NCBI RefSeq assembly: GCF_026626705.1
Contig: NZ_JAPNKC010000001.1
Location: forward strand, 8,202,001 to 8,266,000
Reading direction: 5' to 3'
Length of the DNA stretch: 64,000 nucleotides
Source: Pyxidicoccus sp. MSG2
GTDB lineage: Bacteria > Myxococcota > Myxococcia > Myxococcales > Myxococcaceae
Program-made: the position numbers and the translations under genes
Notes under the pieces: model-generated
Seen by the model: only the letters and a program-made list of their open reading frames with translations
Told to the model about the DNA's origin: nothing
The model's database searches: none
Part shown: positions 1 through 7,337 of the stretch, piece after piece
Position numbering within the stretch: position 1 is the stretch's first letter
How the letters are laid out: each line of letters starts with the position of its first letter

Positions 1-52
1 CCGCGATGCGCCAGGGGAAGTCGGCGGGACGGGTGGTGATGGCGGTCTGCAT
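1..52 (-). CDS. Possible 5' end of a minus-strand gene cut by the window edge
   Basis: Read on the minus strand, an ATG at 52-50 opens a frame that stays open to the window edge (17 codons, beginning MQTAITTRPADFPWR). The same frame is also open for more than 100 bases upstream of the ATG, with GC-rich codon use, but I saw no ATG or GTG start there and no clear ribosome binding site. It is too short to assign a family. The stretch could equally be untranslated sequence between this gene and the plus-strand gene that starts at 174. Confidence 0.3.
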   Translation of the reverse strand, partial: MQTAITTRPADFPWRIA

Positions 53-173
53 GCCGTGGAAGTGGGCACGTGCCGACAGGGTGCCAGCAGCCGTGAGGCA
101 GGGCGCCCGCTCGGACGGGCACTCCCTGGGCGTTCGGGATGTCAGCGGTCGGGGTGAAGGGCGTCCATGCCAC

Positions 174-515
174 ATGGACCTGGATATCCCCGCCCCGAAG
201 CCCGCCGCGTCGCTGAAGATGTACATCCTCATCCGCGAGTCGGTGCCCACCGGGCATGCCGTGCTGGCGGCGGCGCACGCGTCGCTCGCGGCGTACCTGA
301 AGTTCAAGGACACGCCCGAGGTGGCCGAGTGGCTCGCCGGTCCGTTCTACAAGTCCGTGTGCCGGGTGTCGGACGCGGAGTTCGAGCAGGGCAGGGCCTG
401 CGAGGACCACGTGGTGCTCACCGAGTCCTCCCTGGGCGGGCAGGAGGTGGCCATCGCCTTCCGGCCCCGGCGCGAGTGGCCGAAGGCGTTCCGCTTCTTC
501 CGCCTGTTCAAGTGA
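174..515 (+). CDS. Small Pth2-like (peptidyl-tRNA hydrolase 2 fold) protein
   Basis: The protein is 113 residues long. The ATG at 174 is preferred because the frame further upstream reads as unstructured Arg-rich sequence. From residue 15 it reads MYILIRESVPTGHAVLAAAH, which resembles the beginning of type 2 peptidyl-tRNA hydrolases: a strand with a conserved Arg, then a helix with small residues and His. The C-terminus (EVAIAFRPRREWPKAF) is also consistent with that small alpha/beta fold. Pth2 enzymes recycle peptidyl-tRNA, but many bacterial relatives are uncharacterised, so the fold is a family-level guess and activity is not claimed. It converges on folA with only 12 bases between the stop codons. 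Confidence 0.7.
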   Translation: MDLDIPAPKPAASLKMYILIRESVPTGHAVLAAAHASLAAYLKFKDTPEVAEWLAGPFYKSVCRVSDAEFEQGRACEDHVVLTESSLGGQEVAIAFRPRREWPKAFRFFRLFK

Positions 516-527
516 CGCGGACGGGCC

Positions 528-1007
528 TCAGCGCTCGTACGTGAGGAACGCGTGGGGCAACTCGGCCTCCGGGTGCTGCGCGTCCTCGACGAGCCGCCAG
601 CCGGACAGGTCCACCTCGGGGAAGTACGTGTCGCCGGGGAACTCGCGGGCGATGCGCGTGAGGTAGAGCCGGTTCCAGCGGTCCATCGTCTGCGCGTACA
701 TGTCCGCGCCACCCGCGATGAAGACCTCGTCGTCGCCGCGCGCCCGGGCCAGCAAGAGCGCCTCGTCCACCGAGTGCGCCACCATGACGCCCGGGGGCGC
801 GTAGTCCTTCTGCCGGGTGACGACGATGAAGGTACGGCCCGGCAGCGGACGGCCGATGGACTCGTACGTCTTGCGGCCCATGACCAGGGTGTGGCCCATG
901 GTGAGCTTCTTGAAGCGGGCCAGGTCCGCGGACAGTCGCCACGGGAGCTGGTTGCCGGCGCCGATGACCCGGTTGGAAGCCATGGCGACGATGGCGGACA
1001 GTCTCAT
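528..1007 (-). CDS. folA: Dihydrofolate reductase
   Basis: This 159-residue protein reduces dihydrofolate to tetrahydrofolate with NADPH in the cytoplasm, regenerating the cofactor oxidised by thymidylate synthase. It shows the classic N-terminus with MASNRVIGAGNQLPWRLSADL, in which the Asp at position 28 is the substrate-binding acid, then MGRKTYESIGRPLPGR for NADPH binding and the IAGGADMY segment. Length is normal for the family. Its ATG overlaps the TGA of thyA by four bases (ATGA), so it is very likely translated by coupling from the thyA transcript. No oddities were seen. Confidence 0.97.
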   Translation of the reverse strand: MRLSAIVAMASNRVIGAGNQLPWRLSADLARFKKLTMGHTLVMGRKTYESIGRPLPGRTFIVVTRQKDYAPPGVMVAHSVDEALLLARARGDDEVFIAGGADMYAQTMDRWNRLYLTRIAREFPGDTYFPEVDLSGWRLVEDAQHPEAELPHAFLTYER

Positions 1008-1798
1008 ACGGCCACGGGCGCCTTGATGGCGGGGTGCGGCTCGTAGCCCTCGAGCGTGAAGTCCTCGTACTTGAAGGCGAACAGGTCCTTCACGTCGGGG
1101 TTGATGCGCATTCGGGGCAGGGGCCGGGGCTCGCGCTGAAGCTGCGTCTTCGCCTGCTCCACGTGGTTGAGGTACAGGTGCGCATCGCCCACGGTGTGGA
1201 TGAACTCGTGCGCCTTCAGGCCCGTCACCTGCGCCACCATCATCGTCAGCAGCGAGTACGAGGCGATGTTGAACGGCAGCCCGAGGAAGATGTCCGCGCT
1301 GCGCTGGTAGAGCTGGCAGGACAGCTTCCCGTCGGCCACGTAGAACTGGAAGAGCACGTGGCAGGGCGGCAGCTTCATGGAGGGCAGGTCCGCCACGTTC
1401 CACGCGCTGACGATGTGCCGGCGCGAGTCGGGGTTCTTCTTCAGCCCCTCCACCAGCCCCTTCATCTGGTCGATGTGTTCACCGTTGGGCGCGGTCCACG
1501 AGCGCCACTGGTGGCCGTAGACGGGACCGAGGCTGCCGTCCGCGTTGGCCCACTCGTCCCAGATGGTGACGTTGTGCGCCTGGAGCGAGTGCACGTTGGT
1601 GTCCCCCGCGAGCATCCACAGCAGCTCGTGGAGGATGGACTTCACGTGCAGCTTCTTCGTGGTGACGAGCGGGAAGCCCTGCGTGAGGTCGAACCGCAGT
1701 TGGTGGCCGAAGACGCTGAGCGTGCCCGTGCCGGTTCGGTCGCCCTTCTTCGCCCCATGGGTGAGGACGTGGTCGACCAGGGACAGATATTGCCGCAT
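1004..1798 (-). CDS. thyA: Thymidylate synthase
   Basis: This 264-residue enzyme methylates dUMP to dTMP using methylenetetrahydrofolate. Length and landmarks match Escherichia coli ThyA: Arg21 in RTGTGT, the active-site Cys146 in LPPCHVLFQFYV, the RSADIFLGLPFNIASY segment and the C-terminal IKAPVAV tail that closes over the active site. It forms a two-gene folate-cycle operon with folA, which overlaps its stop codon. A candidate promoter sits so close to the ATG that the transcript could be leaderless. The enzyme is the folate-dependent ThyA type, not the flavin-dependent ThyX. Confidence 0.98.
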   Translation of the reverse strand: MRQYLSLVDHVLTHGAKKGDRTGTGTLSVFGHQLRFDLTQGFPLVTTKKLHVKSILHELLWMLAGDTNVHSLQAHNVTIWDEWANADGSLGPVYGHQWRSWTAPNGEHIDQMKGLVEGLKKNPDSRRHIVSAWNVADLPSMKLPPCHVLFQFYVADGKLSCQLYQRSADIFLGLPFNIASYSLLTMMVAQVTGLKAHEFIHTVGDAHLYLNHVEQAKTQLQREPRPLPRMRINPDVKDLFAFKYEDFTLEGYEPHPAIKAPVAV

Positions 1799-1803
1799 AC
1801 GGC

Positions 1804-1832
1804 CATCTAGGATCTGCGCCAGTCTGGATCAA
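1804..1832 (-). promoter_or_regulatory. Candidate sigma-70-type promoter of thyA-folA
   Basis: On the minus strand TTGATC (1832-1827) and TAGATG (1809-1804) are separated by 17 bases, close to the TTGACA/TATAAT pattern. The -10-like box ends only five bases before the thyA ATG at 1798, which would make the mRNA nearly leaderless. This rests on pattern matching alone. Confidence 0.3.
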
Positions 1833-1900
1833 GTCTTTGACGTATCCGTCCGCCTTCCCGTGGACGTCGCACACGCCGTGCCGTTACAAGCCCGCCAACG

Positions 1901-2464
1901 ATGAAGATCTATACGAAGAGTGGAGACGCCGGGGAGACGGGCCTGTTCGGCGGCGGACGCGTCCCCAAGGACGACGAGCGCGTGGACGCGTACGGCGAGG
2001 TGGACGAGCTGAACGCGACGATTGGTCTGGCCCGCGGCTTCCCGATGCCGGCGGACATGGACGCGCTGCTACAGCGCCTCCAGGACCAGCTCTTCACGCT
2101 GGGCGCGGTGATGGCGACGCCCGCCGACACCAAGGCGTCCTCATACATTCCCGAGCTGAAGGCGGAGTGGGCGGAGGACATGGAGCGCGCCATCGACGGC
2201 TTCGAGGCCGAGCTGCCGAAGATGACCCACTTCATCCTCCCCGGGGGCACCCAGGCCGCCGCCGCGCTGCACCTGGCGCGCACCGTGTGCCGCCGCACGG
2301 AGCGCCGCACGGTGCCGCTGTTGCGCGAGGGGAAGATTCCGCAGGCCGTGGTCGTCTACCTGAACCGGCTCTCGGACCTGCTCTTCGTCATGGCCCGGCT
2401 GGCGAATCACCGGGCTGGCGTCCCGGACGTGAAGTGGATACCGGAGAAGAAGAGCACGCCGTAG
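1901..2464 (+). CDS. Cob(I)alamin adenosyltransferase, PduO type
   Basis: This 187-residue protein transfers the adenosyl group of ATP to cob(I)alamin, making coenzyme B12. It has the PduO-type signature at the N-terminus (TKSGDAGETGLFGGGRVPKDD followed by VDAYGEVDELNA), which forms the ATP-binding surface, and the C-terminal helix segment RRTERRTVPL that carries conserved Arg residues. Length is typical. It starts about 100 bases from the divergent thyA start and is followed after 10 bases by queG, a corrinoid-dependent enzyme, so co-expression makes functional sense. I give no symbol because several names (pduO, cobO, yvqK) are used for this type. Confidence 0.95.
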   Translation: MKIYTKSGDAGETGLFGGGRVPKDDERVDAYGEVDELNATIGLARGFPMPADMDALLQRLQDQLFTLGAVMATPADTKASSYIPELKAEWAEDMERAIDGFEAELPKMTHFILPGGTQAAAALHLARTVCRRTERRTVPLLREGKIPQAVVVYLNRLSDLLFVMARLANHRAGVPDVKWIPEKKSTP

Positions 2465-2474
2465 AAGACGCCCG

Positions 2475-3494
2475 ATGAATCCGCTGCCCACCTCCCAGCT
2501 CCGCGAGCTCGCCAGCCTCGTTGGCTTCGACCTGGTGGGCTTCTCACGCGCGGAGCCGATTCCCCCCGCCTTCCTGATGGAGTGGCTGGAGTCCGGCCAT
2601 GCGGCGGACATGGATTGGATGGGAGAGCGGGCCGCAGAGCGCCTGGACGTGCGGACGCTGCTCCCGGGCGCGCGGACGGTCATCTCCTTCGCGAACAACT
2701 ACTGGCGGGACGACGCGCAGTCGGTGGACTCGCCGATTGCCCGTTACGCGCGGGGGCGCGACTACCACTCCACGCTGCGCGACAGGATGAAGGCCTTCCG
2801 CAAGTCGGTGGTCTCCATGTTCCCGGGGGTGGGTACCTACGGGAGCGTGGACAGCGGCCCGCTGATGGAGAAGGTGTGGGCGGCGCGCGCAGGGCTGGGG
2901 TACGTGGGGAAGAACGGCTGTTTCATCACCGAGCCCTACGGCTCGTGGGTGCTGCTGGCCACGCTCATCCTGGACGCGGAGGTGGACGCGTACGGGGAGG
3001 GCCCGGCGGCGGACCGGTGTGGCTCGTGCCGCCGCTGCCTCATGTCCTGTCCCACGGGAGCGTTGGTGGGCAACGGCCGCGTGGACGCGCGCGCGTGCCT
3101 GTCCTACCAGACGATTGAGAACCGCGAGCGCGAGGTGCCCGAGGCCTTCCGTCTCAAGTTCGACAACCTCATCTTCGGCTGCGACATCTGCCAGCAGGTG
3201 TGTCCGCTCAACCGGCGCCCGGTGTTCGCGGAACACCCGCGCTTCGCGCCGCGAGCGGTGGCGGAGCTGGGCACGCTGGAGCTGGCGGGGCTCACACCGG
3301 AACAGTATGAGCACCTCATACCCGGTACAGCGCTGGCACGCGCAAGGTACGATGGGCTCCGCCGCAACGCGGTGTATGCGCTGGGCGTCGCCAGGCAGGC
3401 GGACGCGCGGGTGTTGCTCGAAAAGCTCTGCGGCGACACGAGCGAGTTGGTACGTACAGCGGCGCAATGGGCGCTCAGCCAGCTCGACCCCTGA
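2475..3494 (+). CDS. queG: Epoxyqueuosine reductase
   Basis: QueG reduces epoxyqueuosine to queuosine in tRNA using cobalamin and two [4Fe-4S] clusters. The 339-residue protein has the usual order: an N-terminal substrate/corrinoid domain, a ferredoxin-like part with two Cys motifs (CGSCRRCLMSC near residue 181 and CDICQQVCP near residue 236), and a C-terminal HEAT-like helical repeat (LRRNAVYALGVARQADARVL). It follows the cobalamin adenosyltransferase gene after 10 bases, linking B12 use and tRNA modification. The next gene starts inside its 3' end. I see no missing residues in the Cys motifs. Confidence 0.96.
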   Translation: MNPLPTSQLRELASLVGFDLVGFSRAEPIPPAFLMEWLESGHAADMDWMGERAAERLDVRTLLPGARTVISFANNYWRDDAQSVDSPIARYARGRDYHSTLRDRMKAFRKSVVSMFPGVGTYGSVDSGPLMEKVWAARAGLGYVGKNGCFITEPYGSWVLLATLILDAEVDAYGEGPAADRCGSCRRCLMSCPTGALVGNGRVDARACLSYQTIENREREVPEAFRLKFDNLIFGCDICQQVCPLNRRPVFAEHPRFAPRAVAELGTLELAGLTPEQYEHLIPGTALARARYDGLRRNAVYALGVARQADARVLLEKLCGDTSELVRTAAQWALSQLDP

Positions 3495-4438
3495 CCTCCA
3501 CCGCTGCCTCCTCCTCGCTGGGCCTGGTGTACGCCGGGATGTGCGTCCAGGTGCTCATCAGCGCGGGCACGTACCTCGCAGGCAAGCGGGCGATGACGGA
3601 GCTGCCACCGCTCACGGTGGTGCTGTGGCGCTTCATCCTGAGCGGCGCGGTGTTCGTGCTGCTGCTGGGGCTGACGCCGGGGCCGAAGCTGCCTCCGCGC
3701 CATGAGTGGAAGCGGGTGCTGGGACTGGGGCTGCTGGCGGGGCCGGTGAACCAGGCGTTCTTCTTCTATGGCCTGTCGAAGTCCTCGGCGGCGCACGCGG
3801 CGCTGTTCTATTCGCTCACGCCGCTGGGTGTGTACCTGCTGAGCCTCGCGAGAGGGCATGAGCGGGCCTCACTGCGCGCGGTGGGAGGAATCGCCACGGC
3901 CTTCGTGGGGGTGGTGGTGCTGCTGCTGGGGCGGGGGCTGGCGGACGCGAGCGGCTCGTTGATGGGGGACCTGCTCATCCTCGGCGCGGTGGTGGCGTGG
4001 GTGGGGTACACGACGGAAGGCAAGCCCTTCGTGGCGGCGCACGGGACGATTCGCGCGACGGCGTGGAGCATGGTGGCGGCGACGCTGATGATGCTGCTCA
4101 TGGCGCCGTTCATGGCGAAGCCCGCCGAGGTGATGGCGGCGAGCAACGCGGCGAAGGGCTCCATCGTGTACCTGGGGCTGCTCACGTCGGTGGTGGCGTA
4201 CCTCATCTGGTACTACGCGCTTTCGAAGGTGCCGGCGTCGAAGGTGGCCATCTTTTCGAACCTCCAGCCCCCGACCACCGCGGTGGCCGCGTGGCTGCTG
4301 CTGGGCGAGTCGTTGCACTGGGAGATTGCTGTGGGCGGTGTGCTCGTGCTCGCGGGCGTGCGGTTGACGCAGACGGCGCACGTGCGGCCGCCGCCTCCGG
4401 CGCCGCTGCCTCCGGATGCGGAGCGGCAGGCGGCGTAA
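3467..4438 (+). CDS. EamA/DMT family transporter
   Basis: This 323-residue inner-membrane protein of the drug/metabolite transporter superfamily consists almost entirely of hydrophobic helices, consistent with ten membrane spans made of two EamA repeats (roughly residues 17-150 and 165-300). Each repeat ends with the typical pattern of a glycine-rich helix after a short loop (for example LQPPTTAVAAWLLLGESLHW). Substrates of such exporters include amino acids and metabolites and cannot be told from sequence. The ATG at 3467 overlaps the end of queG by 28 bases. The C-terminal tail is Pro-rich. It is the last gene before a small accessory island. Confidence 0.88.
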   Translation: MGAQPARPLTSTAASSSLGLVYAGMCVQVLISAGTYLAGKRAMTELPPLTVVLWRFILSGAVFVLLLGLTPGPKLPPRHEWKRVLGLGLLAGPVNQAFFFYGLSKSSAAHAALFYSLTPLGVYLLSLARGHERASLRAVGGIATAFVGVVVLLLGRGLADASGSLMGDLLILGAVVAWVGYTTEGKPFVAAHGTIRATAWSMVAATLMMLLMAPFMAKPAEVMAASNAAKGSIVYLGLLTSVVAYLIWYYALSKVPASKVAIFSNLQPPTTAVAAWLLLGESLHWEIAVGGVLVLAGVRLTQTAHVRPPPPAPLPPDAERQAA

Positions 4439-4441
4439 CGG

Positions 4442-4657
4442 TCAGGAGCGTCGCAGGTCCGGTGGCAGGCTCTCGGTGGGGCCGCGTGAGAGGAGCACGA
4501 TGTTCCTCCGGGGCTGTGTCTGCTCCAGTGCGTCGATGACCTTCAGGAGAAGGCCGTCGTCACACAGGATGGCCCAGTGCTGGAATCCCTCTTCAAGGGC
4601 ACGTATGGCGAGGAAAGGTGACGCTGTGAGCGCGCCGGTCGCGGTCGGTTGAGGCAT
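4442..4657 (-). CDS. Hypothetical protein, 71 residues, divergent from the SIR2 gene
   Basis: A short frame begins MPQPTATGALTASPFLAIRA and continues through EEGFQHWAILCDDGLLLKVI to a Pro/Arg-rich end. I do not recognise a family. The pattern of hydrophobic positions looks like a small alpha/beta protein rather than a chance frame. The start codon lies 40 bases from the divergent SIR2-like start, so the two could share a control region. Its stop lies only four bases from the DMT transporter stop. No strong ribosome binding site precedes it. It may belong to the SIR2/HAM1 accessory unit or be an older resident. Confidence 0.5.
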   Translation of the reverse strand: MPQPTATGALTASPFLAIRALEEGFQHWAILCDDGLLLKVIDALEQTQPRRNIVLLSRGPTESLPPDLRRS

Positions 4658-4697
4658 GGACAAAGCACTCTCGTGACGGGATGCTCGCGGGCCGGAG

Positions 4698-5537
4698 GTG
4701 ACGATGGCCGTCCTCGACGTGGCACGGGCCGTTCCGCTGCTCCGCAAGGAGTACGGTGAAGGGCGGTTGATCCCCTTTCTGGGCGCGGGCTTCTCGAAGC
4801 CCTTGAAGCTGCCCGACTGGAGCGAGCTGATTGCCGACATGGCCGGGCGGCTCGGCTTCGAGCCGGACATGTTCAAGCTCCACGGTAACTTCGAGCAGCT
4901 CGCGGAGTACTTCGCTCGAGACGACGCGGGCAACATCGGACACCTCGTGTACGAGATGACGCGGCACTTCGACTCGGCCTCGGCCGAGTTGCTTCGCAAG
5001 ACGTCGCCCATGCACCTGGCGCTGGCGGCGCTGACGTGGCACACCCTCTACACCACCAACTACGACTCCCATGTGGAGGGCGCCCTGCGCGATGCGGGGA
5101 AGCCGGCCTGTGTGCTGGCCTCATTCGAGGACTTCCAGGGCCCGCGCCCACCCGACGCGTGCGAGGTCATCAAGTTCCACGGCACGCTGTCCAAGCCGGA
5201 GACGATCGTCCTCACGGAGAGCGCCTACTTCCAGCGGATGGCCCTGGAGGCGCCCCCGGATCAGCGCCTGCGTGCGGACCTGCTGAGCCACAGTTTCCTG
5301 TTCATCGGCTACAGCTTCAGTGACGCGAACATCCGCTACATCTGGTACCGGATGCAGCAACTCCGCCAGCAAGGCCAGGGCCGGAAGGACCCGCGGGCCC
5401 GGCGGTGCTTCTTCGCCACCTTTGGCGTGGGGCAGGTGCAGGCGGAGCTGCTCGAGCGCTGGAACATCGACGTCATCCAGCTCGACCCGGTAGACAAGAG
5501 CGGGAGCGTCACGGAACTGCTGCGGAGCATCCGATGA
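4698..5537 (+). CDS. SIR2-like NAD-hydrolase-type protein (defence effector candidate)
   Basis: This 279-residue protein has a SIR2-like Rossmann domain of the type used as NADase effectors in bacterial immunity. Visible motifs are GAGFS (residues 29-33, nucleotide loop), TTNYD with Asn121, KFHG with His161 as the catalytic pair expected for NAD cleavage, and GYSFSDANIRYIW from residue 204. It lacks the paired CxxC zinc motif of protein-deacetylating sirtuins, so deacetylase activity is unlikely. Its TGA overlaps the ATG of the HAM1-like gene (ATGA), implying coupled translation and probably a complex. The pairing resembles KomC with KomB of the Kongming system as I remember it. An IS66 remnant follows the pair, a sign of mobility. 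The NADase role is inferred from residues and context only. Confidence 0.88.
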   Translation: MTMAVLDVARAVPLLRKEYGEGRLIPFLGAGFSKPLKLPDWSELIADMAGRLGFEPDMFKLHGNFEQLAEYFARDDAGNIGHLVYEMTRHFDSASAELLRKTSPMHLALAALTWHTLYTTNYDSHVEGALRDAGKPACVLASFEDFQGPRPPDACEVIKFHGTLSKPETIVLTESAYFQRMALEAPPDQRLRADLLSHSFLFIGYSFSDANIRYIWYRMQQLRQQGQGRKDPRARRCFFATFGVGQVQAELLERWNIDVIQLDPVDKSGSVTELLRSIR

Positions 5538-6088
5538 AGGACGCGTACTACTACACGTCGAGCGCCGACAAGGTTCGCGAGGTCGAGCACTTCTTCAAGC
5601 CCATGGTGCGGCTCGGCATCTTGAAGGTGCCTCCTCCGGGGCTCACGGAAATTCTCGACACGGACCTCACCCAGCTCATCAAGGCCAAGGCCGCGGCCGC
5701 ATACAGGGCGGTCCAGGTGCCCGTGGTCGTCGAACATGGGGCGTTCTGTTTCGACTACCTCAAGGGACTGCCGGGAGTGCTCATCCGACCCTTCTGGAGG
5801 GAGATGGGTGGGGGGCTCTGCGCGCTGGTGCCGCCTGGGCAGTCCCGGAAGGTGACGGTCCGCAGCGCCGTCTGCTACTGCGACGGCAAGGACCGGAAGA
5901 TCATCCTCAAGGAGGTCGAGGGTGAGCTGCCCCCCTGCGCGCAGGGAACGGGCGGCTTCCACTGGGACCCCATCTTCATCCCCAAGGGGGAGACGCGGAC
6001 GTTCGCGGAGATGACACTGGACGAGAAGCTGGCCCGGTCACCCTCCGGGCTCGCCTACGCGGAGTTGCGCAAGCAGTTCGGGTTCTGA
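5534..6088 (+). CDS. HAM1/ITPase-like protein with an altered active site, coupled to SIR2
   Basis: This 184-residue protein has the fold signature of inosine/xanthosine triphosphate pyrophosphatases: TSSADKVREVEHF at residues 8-20 (phosphate loop region), VVEHGAFCFDYLKGLPG (65-81), GGFHWDPIFIP (140-150) and TFAEMTLDEKLARSPSG (156-172). Two family landmarks are changed. The general-base Asp of the usual VEDxxLxxxALGGxPG block is His68, and the purine-contacting Ser-His-Arg near the C-terminus is Ser-Pro-Ser. I infer that it may bind a nucleotide rather than hydrolyse it, acting as a sensor for the overlapping SIR2-like effector. A housekeeping RdgB role is unlikely given this and the gene pairing. 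Confidence 0.85.
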   Translation: MKDAYYYTSSADKVREVEHFFKPMVRLGILKVPPPGLTEILDTDLTQLIKAKAAAAYRAVQVPVVVEHGAFCFDYLKGLPGVLIRPFWREMGGGLCALVPPGQSRKVTVRSAVCYCDGKDRKIILKEVEGELPPCAQGTGGFHWDPIFIPKGETRTFAEMTLDEKLARSPSGLAYAELRKQFGF

Positions 6089-6110
6089 CACGCCATGAAC
6101 GTCTTTATCT

Positions 6111-6323
6111 CGGCGAGCCTGGCTCGAGGAGCCGTCGCCACGTCACCCGCCGAAGGGGTCGCTGGGCCAGGCCATTTCCTACGCGCTGAAGCAGTGGGAC
6201 GCGCTGAGCCGCTTCGTCTTGGATGCGCGCCCGCCGCTCGACAACAACCGGAGCGAGGGTGTCCTGCGAAAGGCCGCTCTGGGCTGGAAGAACCTTCTCT
6301 TCGTCGACAGTGAAGCTGGGTAG
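6111..6323 (+). pseudogene. Remnant of an IS66-family transposase (C-terminal end)
   Basis: Read from 6111 to the TAG at 6321-6323, the translation contains GSLGQAISYALKQWDALSRF, then PPLDNNRSEGVLRKAALGWK and NLLFVDSEAG. These are the conserved C-terminal blocks of IS66 TnpC transposases, including the DNNRSE segment that bears the catalytic Glu. No start codon or N-terminal part is present, so this is only the tail of an element. It lies 22 bases after the HAM1-like stop codon, suggesting the pair arrived with, or was broken into by, a mobile element. Confidence 0.85.
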
Positions 6324-6338
6324 GCGAGGTAGAGCCTC

Positions 6339-7244
6339 TTAATCTCCGTTCGGGTCCCAATCAGAGATGTCCTTCTTGGGCTGCGGAGTCGGTGTCGGCT
6401 TGGGCGGCGCCTTCGTCGTCGTCGCGGGCTTTCGCGAGGGCGGCGCCGCCAGCACGGCGGGCTCTTCATCCAGCAGCGGGTCCTTCTCCTCACGGCTCGC
6501 GGAAGCGGCAGGTTTCTCCGGCTCCGACTTCACGGGCTCCGCGGCCGGCTTCGCCGGCGCGCTCTTCCCCCCGGACTTCGCCACGGGCGCGGGCTCCGGC
6601 TTCGCGTCCAGCGGCTCCAGGTCCTCCAGCCCCAGCGACTTCTCGGGCTCCGGCTCCACGTCCGAGGCCCGGTAGCCACCGCGCTTCGAACCCTCCGAGG
6701 AGCTCCCCGTCACCATCTCCTCCGCGTTCGCGCGGCCCGACGTCGCCCTCGAACCCGAGGCCCCCCGCGGCGGCACCGGCTCCGGCGCGGGAGGCACCTC
6801 CTCACGCTCACGCGGCGCCTCCGAGGCCCGGTACGACTCCCTCTTCTCCGTCCCACCCTTCGAGTCGGATGACGGAATATCACCGTACGGGTCGTCCCTG
6901 CTCGACCGCTTGGGCGCCTGCTCGTCGTCTCCGAACGGGTCCTCCTCCTGGCTCTTCTTCGTCTTCTTCCGTGCCGGCTCGGACCTGCGGGACGGCCGCT
7001 CCCCGTCGTCGGCCACTCCGGGTGGCAGGTCCTTCAGCGACGAGTGCCGATTCGCACAGTGGTCCAGCGTCTCCTGGCACTCGGCGATGCACGAGGTCAG
7101 CTTCTTGATGGCGCGCCCGCTGCCTCCGTACTCGATGGCACAGTCCTCCTTGCACGAGGAGTAGTCCTCCTGGCAGCCGGTGGGGACGGCGGCGGCCGCG
7201 GGGCTGGAGGCGAGCAGCAGGGCGAGAAGCGGGTAGGCACGCAT
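6339..7244 (-). CDS. Secreted Cys-containing, charged low-complexity protein
   Basis: This 301-residue protein starts with a signal peptide (MRAYPLLALLLASSPAAAAV). A short Cys-rich helical region follows (residues 20-70: CQEDYSSCKEDC, SCIAECQETLDHCANRH), with Cys pairs spaced as in small disulfide-bonded helical hairpins. The remaining two thirds is low-complexity sequence rich in Glu, Lys, Pro, Ser and Asp, ending in a Pro/Thr-rich stretch and DWDPNGD. The exported N-terminal domain is probably folded and the rest disordered. I recognise no family. It is divergent from the MTA phosphorylase gene with about 90 bases between starts. Confidence 0.8.
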   Translation of the reverse strand: MRAYPLLALLLASSPAAAAVPTGCQEDYSSCKEDCAIEYGGSGRAIKKLTSCIAECQETLDHCANRHSSLKDLPPGVADDGERPSRRSEPARKKTKKSQEEDPFGDDEQAPKRSSRDDPYGDIPSSDSKGGTEKRESYRASEAPREREEVPPAPEPVPPRGASGSRATSGRANAEEMVTGSSSEGSKRGGYRASDVEPEPEKSLGLEDLEPLDAKPEPAPVAKSGGKSAPAKPAAEPVKSEPEKPAASASREEKDPLLDEEPAVLAAPPSRKPATTTKAPPKPTPTPQPKKDISDWDPNGD

Positions 7245-7337
7245 GGCGAATGCGAAAACTACCAGTCTTCTCGCCTCACGGCGCCAGGGGCCCGCGCTAT
7301 GGTCCGCGTTCGCGGCAATCACGCATAGAGGAGGCAC

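Noticed and set aside
4698..5537. SIR2 protein as a protein deacetylase
   Set aside because: The zinc-binding paired Cys motifs of sirtuins are absent; only scattered single Cys residues are present.
5534..6088. HAM1-like gene as housekeeping RdgB
   Set aside because: Key catalytic and base-binding residues are changed and the gene overlaps a SIR2-like effector.
4442..6323. A KomA-type adenosine deaminase near the SIR2/HAM1 pair
   Set aside because: No frame in the interval or its neighbours shows deaminase motifs such as HxH or the SLNTDDP segment, so the full Kongming system is not claimed.
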